NCBI RefSeq assembly: GCF_001412595.2
Contig: NZ_CP012640.2
Location: 372,001 to 436,000 of the forward strand
Source of the DNA: Massilia sp. WG5
Lineage (GTDB): Bacteria; Pseudomonadota; Gammaproteobacteria; Burkholderiales; Burkholderiaceae_D
Length of the DNA: 64,000 bases
Reading direction: 5' to 3'
A model generated the notes under the pieces. That model was not told where the DNA came from. It was given only the letters and a program-made list of their open reading frames with translations, and did not search any database. A program made the translations under genes and the position numbers. Every line of letters begins with the position of its first letter. The stretch's first letter is position 1. Of this stretch, positions 57,283-64,000 are shown one piece after another.

Positions 57283-59573
57283 GATGTTCTCCTCGTCGCT
57301 TCGATTCGCACCGCAATCGACTTTGCGGCCGGCACATAGGCCTCCTTCGCATGGTGCCACAGCGGCAGCAGCGGATTGCATTCCGGGTAGTAGCCGGCGA
57401 TGCAGCCGGGCGGCACCGGATACTCCATCACCTTCAGGCCGTCCACGCGGCGCTCGACGCCGTCGTTCGTGGCGGTCACGGCCGACACCCGCTGGCCGTC
57501 CTCCAGGCCGCGCGCGTCCATGTCGGCGCGCGACATCAGGAGCACCTTGCGGTCGCCCGTCACACCGCGGAAACGGTCGTCCAGGCTGTAGATGGTGGTG
57601 TTGAACTGGCCGTCGCTGCGCACCGTGAACAGGCGCAGCGTGTCCGGATGGTCGGGCAGGTCCGGATCGACGACCAGGCTGTCGGGCAGCGTGAAATTGG
57701 CCTTGCCGGTCGGGGTGTTCCATTGGCGCTTGGCGGCCGCGACCGGCTTGCGGAAGCCGCCCGGCGTCCACATCCGCTCGTTGAAGTCGTGGAAGATCTC
57801 CGGATAGGTCCGGGCGATGGCCTCGCGGATCCTGCCGTAGTCGGCCACCCAGGCGTCCCAGTCGACCTTCGGGTTCGGAGGAAGCAGGGCCTTGGCGATG
57901 CCGGCGACGATGGCCGGCTCCGACAGCAGCGTGTCCGCCGCCGGTTCGGCCATCCCGCGCGAGCCGTGCATGCAGCCGGTCGAGTCCTCGACCGACACCG
58001 CCTGTTCCACGCCGCCCTGGCGGTCGATCTCGATCCGGCCCAGGCACGGGAGGATGTAGGCGGCCTGGCCATGCACCAGGTGGCTGCGGTTCAGCTTGGT
58101 TGAAATCTGCACCGTCAACGGCAGCGAACGCCAGGCGGGGTCCATCGCTCCGTGGTCGGGCACGGCCCGCACCAGGTTGCCGCCCAGGCTGACCAGGGCC
58201 TTGACCTTGCCGTCCTGGATGCCCTTGCAGGCCTCGACCGTGTTCAAACCCTTGTCGCGCGGCGGCTCGAAGCCGTACAGTTCCTTCAGCTTGTCGAGCG
58301 GCGCCAGCTCCGGCTTTTCGGTGATGCCGACCGTGCGCTGACCCTGCACATTGGAGTGGCCCCGCACCGGGCAGATGCCGGCGCCCGGCTTGCCGATATT
58401 CCCGCGCAGCAGGAGCAGGTTGACCAGCATCTGCACGTTCTGCACGCCGTTGCGGTGCTGGGTCAGGCCCATGCCGTAGATGCCGATGACGGCCTGCGCG
58501 CCCATGTAGACGCGGGCCGCGTCGCGCAGGTCGGCGCGGTCGAGGCCGGATTCCTGCTCGATCTCGCTCCAGGAAATGGCGCGCACCTTGTCGGCGTATT
58601 CCTCGAAACCGTGGGTGTGCCTGGCGATGAAATCCTTGTCGAGGGCCGGTTCGATTCCCTGCTTGGCGGCCGCGTCGTCGGCTTCGATCACCGCCTTGCA
58701 CAGGCCCACCAGCGCGGCCGTGTCGCCGCCCGCCCTGACCTGGTGGTACTGGGTGCTGATCGGGGTTTCGGAACCGGTCAGCATTTCGGTCGGCGATTGC
58801 GGATTGGTGAAGCTGACCAGGCCGCGTTCGCGCAGCGGATTGAAGGTGATGATGGGCACGCCGCGCTTGCGCGCTTCCTGCAGCTGGTGCAGCATGCGCG
58901 GGCTGTTGACGCCCACGTTCTGGCCGAAGAACAGGATGCAGTCGGTGCGCGCGAAGTCGTCGAGGACGACGGTGCCGATCGGCACGCCGATGCTCTTCGG
59001 CAGCGCCACCGAGGTGCTTTCGTGGCACATGTTCGAGCTGTCCGGCAGATTATTGTTGCCGTACATGCGCGCCAGCAACTGATACATATAGGACGTTTCC
59101 AGCGAAGCACGGCCGGAGCTGTAGAACACCACGCTCTTCGGCTCGAGCTGGCGCAACCTGGCGCCGATCTCGCTGAAGGCCTGGTCCCAGGAAATCTGGA
59201 CATAGTGGTCGGACGCGGCGTCCCAGCGCAGCGGCACCGTCAGGCGGCCGAGGTCTTCGAGGTCATGGTCGTGCCAGCGCTCCAGGGATTGCACCGTGTG
59301 CTGGGCGAAGAAATCGGGATCGATATGCTTGCTGGTGACTTCCCAGGCGGTGGCCTTGGCGCCGCTTTCGCAGAACTCCGCCGGGTGCGGATGGGCCGGC
59401 TTGGCCCAGGCGCAGCTGACGCAGGCATAGCCGTCCGGCTTGTTCTGCTTGAGCAGGATGGCCGCACGCTGCGGCGGGATCCGCTCCTGCATCAGGATGC
59501 CGCCGACTTCCTTCAGGGAACCCCAGCCGCCCGCTGGGGTCGTGGGTTCGTGACCGCTGCCTTCCTTCTCCAT
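57279..59573 (-). CDS. FdhF/YdeP family molybdopterin oxidoreductase
   Basis: A 764-residue cytoplasmic protein. The [4Fe-4S]-region Cys are in YACVSCAWAKP and AEFCESGAKATAWE. SSNMCHESTSVALPKSIGVP, GQNVGVNSPRMLHQLQEARK and LLLRGNIGKPGAGICPVRGH are pterin-binding blocks. It is close to E. coli YdeP, which is linked to acid resistance, and to formate dehydrogenase H. No signal peptide. The electron partner and substrate are unknown. It is coupled to the small gene downstream. Confidence 0.88.
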   Translation of the reverse strand: MEKEGSGHEPTTPAGGWGSLKEVGGILMQERIPPQRAAILLKQNKPDGYACVSCAWAKPAHPHPAEFCESGAKATAWEVTSKHIDPDFFAQHTVQSLERWHDHDLEDLGRLTVPLRWDAASDHYVQISWDQAFSEIGARLRQLEPKSVVFYSSGRASLETSYMYQLLARMYGNNNLPDSSNMCHESTSVALPKSIGVPIGTVVLDDFARTDCILFFGQNVGVNSPRMLHQLQEARKRGVPIITFNPLRERGLVSFTNPQSPTEMLTGSETPISTQYHQVRAGGDTAALVGLCKAVIEADDAAAKQGIEPALDKDFIARHTHGFEEYADKVRAISWSEIEQESGLDRADLRDAARVYMGAQAVIGIYGMGLTQHRNGVQNVQMLVNLLLLRGNIGKPGAGICPVRGHSNVQGQRTVGITEKPELAPLDKLKELYGFEPPRDKGLNTVEACKGIQDGKVKALVSLGGNLVRAVPDHGAMDPAWRSLPLTVQISTKLNRSHLVHGQAAYILPCLGRIEIDRQGGVEQAVSVEDSTGCMHGSRGMAEPAADTLLSEPAIVAGIAKALLPPNPKVDWDAWVADYGRIREAIARTYPEIFHDFNERMWTPGGFRKPVAAAKRQWNTPTGKANFTLPDSLVVDPDLPDHPDTLRLFTVRSDGQFNTTIYSLDDRFRGVTGDRKVLLMSRADMDARGLEDGQRVSAVTATNDGVERRVDGLKVMEYPVPPGCIAGYYPECNPLLPLWHHAKEAYVPAAKSIAVRIEATRRTS

Positions 59574-59646
59574 GCTGTCGCCCTCCTTGGAGTGCCAGCA
59601 TGCACGGCGGGCTGCTTTCAGTCTGTTCGGAAGCTAACGTACCTGG

Positions 59647-59997
59647 TCAGGCGCTGACCAGCGCCAGCAGTTCCTTGCGATCGTCCGCGCGCTGGCACTG
59701 GGCCGTGGTGCGGTCCCACAGCAGGAACATGCCATACGCCCAGTTGGCGACCAGCTCGCTTTCCGAAGCCGGCTTGGCGGCCGCGCCGCTGGTCAGGCGC
59801 AGGATCTCGGTGCGGGTGAGGGCGGTCAGATGCTCGTAGTTCCAGTCGTCCTTCGGCATCATCTTCTGGCGCGCCCGGTAGCGGCGGGCCCGTTCGGCGT
59901 CGCTGAGCTTGTCCGCTTTCGGCGGGCGCCCGCGCTTGCGCGCCGCGGCGGTGTCGAGCTTGAGTTCGATGGTGCGTTGGTCTTCCGGCTGTTTCAT
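59647..59997 (-). CDS. hypothetical protein with AT-hook-like N-terminus
   Basis: A 116-residue protein. ARKRGRPPKADKLSDAERAR near the start resembles an AT-hook or Gly-Arg-Pro DNA-minor-groove motif. The rest is helical (ANWAYGMFLLWDRTTAQC). The ATG at 59997 (MKQPEDQ) is preferred; a longer frame starts at 60036. Function unknown; perhaps nucleoid-associated. Confidence 0.65.
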   Translation of the reverse strand: MKQPEDQRTIELKLDTAAARKRGRPPKADKLSDAERARRYRARQKMMPKDDWNYEHLTALTRTEILRLTSGAAAKPASESELVANWAYGMFLLWDRTTAQCQRADDRKELLALVSA

Positions 59998-60091
59998 GGG
60001 CTCAGTGCTTGCTTGGATGCTTGACAGGAACGCCACATTATTCGTGATGCGTTACATTAAGGCAAGCGCCAAATCCTTGCGCTATCGACGA

Positions 60092-61006
60092 TCAGGGAGC
60101 AAGCGCGATCACCTGGTCGCCGGCCATCGGTTCGCAGCCGGCGCCGAGGGCTTCCCAGCCGCGATGCACGACGATGTGGCGGCGGTCGTGGCACAGCTCC
60201 ACGCGCTGCGCCTGCGGCGTGCGTGCGTGCACGAACGCCTCGATCGAGGCCGGTACGCTCACGCGCAGGGCCAGCGCGTAGATGTCGTCGACCGGGTGGT
60301 CGTTCACGTGCACCAGCGGCACGAACTGGCCGGCGAACATCAGCCAGTGCGAGGGCACCCTGAGCGGTCCCGCCGCGTAGCCCTGCGCGCGCAGCCAGGC
60401 CTGGGCGCGCTCGCGCGCGGGAGCGTCGCCGTTGCCGTCGAGATGTCCCCAGGCGCTGGCCAGCATCTCGGCCACCCATTGGTTGCAGTTCTGGTAACGG
60501 GTGCCGAAGGCGTAGGCGTTGGCGCTGTAGCGGCCGGCCAGCAGGGCCAGCGCCAGCCGCTTGTCGCGCGCGGCCTGTTCCAGCTGCGCGCCCTGGTCCG
60601 GGTCGAGGAAGACCAGCGACACATGCCCCTGGCCGGGCGCGTCGGCGCCGAGCGCGAAACCGGCCACGCCCTGGTCGAACAGGCGCGGACGCGATTCGTC
60701 GCAGGCGTAATACAGCTGGCGCACGGTCCAGGATGCGCCCGGCTGGTCCTTCAGGGCCACGCCGGCGTGCGAATACAGCAGGCCGAAGCGGCTCAGGTCG
60801 AGGCCGGCGCGCGAGATCAGCGCCACGCGCGCGCCCGAGGCATCGAGTTCGCGCTTGACCGCGCCGGCAAAGCGCAGCACGCGATCCTGGTCGGCGGCGC
60901 CGACGTCCTTGCCGCGCTCGCAGAGGACCGGCATGCCGGCCCAGGCGCCCGCGCTCGCGCCAAGGCACAAGACGGCGAGCGCGGCGGCCGCGAGGCGCGG
61001 CAGCAT
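60092..61006 (-). CDS. DUF2145 domain-containing exported protein
   Basis: A 304-residue protein with a signal peptide to about 23 (AGAWA). FGLLYSHAGVALKDQPGASW and YQNCNQWVAEMLASAWG are hallmark parts of DUF2145, which has a possible Cys/His catalytic layout (NlpC/P60-like: Cys in NCNQW, His in SHAGV). It may be an amidase acting in the periplasm. Its ATG shares one base with the stop of the upstream gene (TGATG). Confidence 0.85.
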   Translation of the reverse strand: MLPRLAAAALAVLCLGASAGAWAGMPVLCERGKDVGAADQDRVLRFAGAVKRELDASGARVALISRAGLDLSRFGLLYSHAGVALKDQPGASWTVRQLYYACDESRPRLFDQGVAGFALGADAPGQGHVSLVFLDPDQGAQLEQAARDKRLALALLAGRYSANAYAFGTRYQNCNQWVAEMLASAWGHLDGNGDAPARERAQAWLRAQGYAAGPLRVPSHWLMFAGQFVPLVHVNDHPVDDIYALALRVSVPASIEAFVHARTPQAQRVELCHDRRHIVVHRGWEALGAGCEPMAGDQVIALAP

Positions 61007-61467
61007 CAGATCGTGACCTGGCGCGAGCCGAGTTCGCGGTACCAGTCGTCCTGCAGGGCCAGGAAGAAAGCTTGCCTGGTGTCGGCGTAGGCGAATTCGT
61101 AGCCGTACTCACGTTCGCTGACATGGACGACCGCGCCGGCATCGACGCCGCGGGCGGCCAGCGCGCGCTCCGGCACGTCGAGGGTGAATTCCTGCTTGCC
61201 ATCGGCAACGGCGCGCAGGGTCAGGCGCCGGATGCCCGCTTTCGCCGGGGCGTGGGCGACGTCGATTACGCGGTAGTCGCCGGCGGTGACGCGGCGGTCA
61301 TGGTTCGAGCTGTTGCTGGAGCCGCCGATCGAGTCGGAAATGCTGCCCGACGAGGCCGAACCGGCGCTGGAGGCCGAGGAAGCGACGCTGTCGGCGTGGG
61401 CGGGGGCGGCAAAGGCGCCGGCAAGCGCGGCGAGGAAGAAGGTGCGGCGGAGAGCGGAGGAAATCAT
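61006..61467 (-). CDS. Ser-rich exported protein paired with DUF2145
   Basis: A 153-residue protein with a signal peptide to about 25 (AAPAHA), a Ser/Gly-rich spacer (26-55) and a C-terminal beta domain (YRVIDVAHAPAKAGIRRLTL). It is translationally coupled to the DUF2145 gene, so they probably work together. I recognise no named domain. Confidence 0.75.
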   Translation of the reverse strand: MISSALRRTFFLAALAGAFAAPAHADSVASSASSAGSASSGSISDSIGGSSNSSNHDRRVTAGDYRVIDVAHAPAKAGIRRLTLRAVADGKQEFTLDVPERALAARGVDAGAVVHVSEREYGYEFAYADTRQAFFLALQDDWYRELGSRQVTI

Positions 61468-61741
61468 GGTTGTTTTTCGAAATCAGGTGGAACGGCCCTC
61501 ATGTTACATGGCCTCAGCCGCACTGCACAGGTTGCGGGAATCTTTCGTTCGCCCGACAGTAGCGAGCGGCAGGCACTGTTGCGCAAATCGCACCGTCATC
61601 CGGCGCGCCCTCGGAACTCGACGAAATGTGGCATTCACGATAAGCGCAGCCACGCCTTGACGAATCGCCGCGACGATCTTCGCGCGAGCTCCCCTTGGCG
61701 GTCGCACACTGGCTTCGAGCGAGCAGCGAACGGAGGGAGTG

Positions 61742-63250
61742 ATGAAACGGCGCAGTTTCCTGAAGTTGGGTGCGGGGGCCGTCCTGGGTGGGAGCCTCGG
61801 CGCGTGCGGCGGCAATGGCGACGGTCCGTCCGCCGATCCTCCGCCCAGTCCGCCGCCTGATCCGCCGGCCGCGGCCAAGACAGTGGCCGGCTGGACCAAT
61901 GTGGCCTTGCAGGCGCTGCGTGACGTCCAGCCCGGGCCGCCGATGGCGGCGCGCTCGCTGTCCATCCTCTACACCTGCATGTACAACGCCTGGTGCGCCT
62001 TCGACCCGGTGGCGCTGCCGACCCGCAAGCCCTGGCCCGGGCGGCGCCCGCCCGCCGAGCGGACCCCGGCGAACAGGGCCGCGGCGATGAGTCATGCGGC
62101 CTACGCGGCCCTGGTCGACCAGTTCCCGACCACCAAGGCGGCCTTCGATGCGTACATGGCGAGCCTCGGCTACGACACCGGCGCCACGGACGCCGCCGGC
62201 GCATCCGCCCTCGGCAGCGCAGTGGCGCGGATCGAGATCGAATACTGCCATGCCGACGGCGCCAACCAGCTCGGCGACATGACGCCCAGCGGCGTGCCCT
62301 ACGCGGACTATACCGTCTACACGCCGAAGAATCCGCCGATGGTGGTCGGCGAAGCCACGCCGCCCGCTGCGATCCCGGCGCCCGGCAACTGGCAGCCGCT
62401 GACCTATGCCGACGCCGCCGGCGTGGTCCGGACGCCGAACTTCCTGGCGGCGATGTGGGACAAGGTGCGGCCCTTCGCGCTGAAGTCGAGCGACCAGTTC
62501 CGGCCCGCGCCGCCGCCCGCCTACGGCTCGCCCGGGTACATCGAGGAGGTGCGCCGCATCGTCGAGGTGCAAGGCGCGCTGAACGACACCCGGAAGGCGA
62601 TCGCCGACTACTGGGCCGACATCGCGCGCACCGTGCTCCCGCCCGGACACTGGCTTTCCTTCGGCCTGTACGTGTCCGAACGCGACCACCACACGGACGA
62701 CCAGGACATCAGGATGTTCATGGCGCTGTCGAACGCGCTCGCCGACGCCGCCATCGCCGCCTGGGACGCCAAGCGCACCTACGATTCGGAGCGGCCGATC
62801 ACTGCGGTGCGTTTCCTGATGGCCGGCCAGACGATCAGGGCCTACGGCCTGCCGGGGCCGCAGGCCGGGCTGCGCGACATCCCGGGCGAGATCTGGGTTC
62901 CTTACCAGCCGATGACGTTCCCGACGCCGCCGTTTCCGGAATACGTCTCGGGCCACAGCAGCTTCAGCGCGGCGGCGGCGGAGGTGCTGCGCAGCTTCAG
63001 CGGCAGCGATGCCTTCGGCGCCAGCCACACCGTCCCGGCCGGCAGCCTGGGACTCGAGCCGGGCGTGCCGGCGAACGCCGTGACCCTGAGCTGGCCCACC
63101 TTCAGCGCGGCCGCCGAGGAGGCCGGTCTGTCCCGCATCTACGGCGGCATCCATTTCGACAGCGGGAACACGGCCGGCCAGGCGCTGGGACGCAAAGTCG
63201 GCGCCCGGGCGTTCGCCAAGGCCAGCGCCCTGTGGCAGGGCGCCGCCTGA
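61742..63250 (+). CDS. Tat-exported vanadium-dependent haloperoxidase-like lipoprotein
   Basis: A 502-residue protein. MKRRSFLKLG is a twin-arginine signal, and GGSLGACGG with Cys22 is a lipobox. The C-terminal PAP2/haloperoxidase core has KRTYDSERPIT (Lys and Arg), PEYVSGHSSFSAAAAE (SGH) and SRIYGGIHFDSGN (Arg and the vanadate His). Such enzymes oxidise halides with hydrogen peroxide or act as acid phosphatases; the Tat export suits cofactor loading or folding in the cytosol. GGAGG at 61732 supports the ATG at 61742. Confidence 0.88.
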   Translation: MKRRSFLKLGAGAVLGGSLGACGGNGDGPSADPPPSPPPDPPAAAKTVAGWTNVALQALRDVQPGPPMAARSLSILYTCMYNAWCAFDPVALPTRKPWPGRRPPAERTPANRAAAMSHAAYAALVDQFPTTKAAFDAYMASLGYDTGATDAAGASALGSAVARIEIEYCHADGANQLGDMTPSGVPYADYTVYTPKNPPMVVGEATPPAAIPAPGNWQPLTYADAAGVVRTPNFLAAMWDKVRPFALKSSDQFRPAPPPAYGSPGYIEEVRRIVEVQGALNDTRKAIADYWADIARTVLPPGHWLSFGLYVSERDHHTDDQDIRMFMALSNALADAAIAAWDAKRTYDSERPITAVRFLMAGQTIRAYGLPGPQAGLRDIPGEIWVPYQPMTFPTPPFPEYVSGHSSFSAAAAEVLRSFSGSDAFGASHTVPAGSLGLEPGVPANAVTLSWPTFSAAAEEAGLSRIYGGIHFDSGNTAGQALGRKVGARAFAKASALWQGAA

Positions 63251-63275
63251 ATCCACCAGAAGAGAGGCTCACCAG

Positions 63276-64000
63276 ATGAAATGGCAAATCCTCGGCATCT
63301 ACCTGCTCTCGGTCATGTGCATCCATTGGCGCGGCAGGCTGCGGCTGCCGCTCAGGCAGCAGCTGGTCGACCAGTCGACCTTCCTGGCGCCGGTCAACCT
63401 GTTCATGGTCATGTTTTCGCGGGCGCCGACCACGCCCTTCGTCGCCGCCGGCGACCTGCCGGAGCTGGAGCCGCTGCGCGAGCACTGGCGCATGATCCTG
63501 GCCGAGGCCGAGGACCTGAAGGCGCTCCGGAAGGAAGGGATGGTGCGGGGCGGCTGGAAAGACCTCTACCTGAAATGGTATGACACCGCCCAGCCGGCCG
63601 CGCGCGAGCTGTGTCCGCGCACCTGCGCCCTGCTGCAGGCCATCCCCGCGGTCAAGCTCGCGACCTTCGTCGAGCTGCCGGCCGGCACCGGCCTGCGCCC
63701 GCACCGCGATCCCTACGCCGGCTGGCTGCGCTATCACCTGGGCCTGGCGACGCCGAACGACGACGCCTGCTTCATGGAAGTCGACGGCCAGCGCTACACC
63801 TGGCGCGACGGCCAGGCGATGCTGTTCGACGAAACCTACGTGCACTGGGCGAACAATGGCTGCGGCCGCAGCCGGCTGGTGCTGCTGTGCGACGTCGAGC
63901 GGCCGATGCGCTTCCGCTGGGCCCAGGCGGTGAATCACTGGTTCGGCCGAATGCTGACGGCGGGCATGAACGCGCCGCCTTCGGGCGCCGAACGGCCGGA
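63276..64000 (+). CDS. second LpxO-like dioxygenase (3' end outside window)
   Basis: The first 241 residues are seen, starting MKWQILGIYLLSVMCIHWRG, a membrane helix as in the copy at 45518. Iron ligands are in RPHRDPYAGWLRYHLGLATP and DETYVHWANN; RLVLLCDVERP completes the core. It is similar to the first copy throughout but its central segment is shorter. The gene lies 25 bases after the haloperoxidase, so the two may be co-transcribed. Two LpxO-like genes in one window suggest 2-hydroxylation of more than one acyl chain, or different regulation. Confidence 0.85.
   Translation, partial: MKWQILGIYLLSVMCIHWRGRLRLPLRQQLVDQSTFLAPVNLFMVMFSRAPTTPFVAAGDLPELEPLREHWRMILAEAEDLKALRKEGMVRGGWKDLYLKWYDTAQPAARELCPRTCALLQAIPAVKLATFVELPAGTGLRPHRDPYAGWLRYHLGLATPNDDACFMEVDGQRYTWRDGQAMLFDETYVHWANNGCGRSRLVLLCDVERPMRFRWAQAVNHWFGRMLTAGMNAPPSGAERP

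Overview
The window is a high-GC stretch with dense, mostly housekeeping gene content. The suite purL, yciB-bolA, msrB, mltG-tmk-holB-pilZ, ygfZ and rlhA, together with protein sequence style, suggests a betaproteobacterium of the Oxalobacteraceae, most like Massilia/Telluria. That placement is an inference from protein resemblance; no rRNA gene is present. I saw no tRNA, rRNA, CRISPR array, insertion sequence or prophage. The only mobile-element-related gene is one lone tyrosine-recombinase-like protein.

Layout. 1-10 kb: the 5' part of nnrE, a fused 5-oxoprolinase/hydantoinase, a response regulator with a TPR tail, and purL. 10-16.9 kb: an orphan lpxD, a hybrid histidine kinase, two tandem parvulin-type isomerases, then yciB-bolA and msrB. 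17-30 kb: selO, an acyl-CoA ligase, DUF4272, GST, AraC, DUF817, GNAT, a FadB-type bifunctional protein and two MFS-type transporters. 30-36 kb: the recombinase-like gene with unusual direct repeats, a Dabb protein with two SDRs, and a TetR-SDR pair with matching operators. 36-46.5 kb: NRDE/DUF4936/ygfZ facing mltG-tmk-holB-pilZ, then YceI, TatD, an ankyrin protein, a PRMT-like methyltransferase and an LpxO-like hydroxylase. 53-64 kb: a flavin-type oxidase family protein, rlhA, an FdhF/YdeP molybdoenzyme, two DUF2145-region genes, a Tat-exported vanadium haloperoxidase and a second LpxO-like gene cut by the window end.

The most interesting region is 46.5-53.0 kb. Five minus-strand genes encode a Gly/Ala-rich 572-residue exported protein, a small exported protein, a C39 peptidase, another small exported protein and an outer-membrane barrel with an N-terminal coiled coil. 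The order and protein types match the fapD-fapE-fapF end of the Pseudomonas functional amyloid operon, but the main structural protein is a silk-like Gly/Ala-rich chain rather than a recognisable FapC. A sigma-54 type promoter lies in front of the first gene. A sigma-54 activator gene with a GAFTGA motif lies upstream, with inverted repeats between the two. All three putative substrates carry an RGG motif that looks like a C39 double-glycine cleavage site, and a C-terminal QN-(S/T)-x4-L-(I/V)-(Q/R) motif. I read this as a Fap-like fibre or matrix system with a novel subunit.

Regulatory sites read directly from sequence include a TetR operator pair (about 33.6 and 34.28 kb), a four-copy 11-bp direct-repeat array before an MHS transporter (29.72 kb), bipartite direct repeats before the recombinase gene (30.85 kb), and several clear intrinsic terminators.
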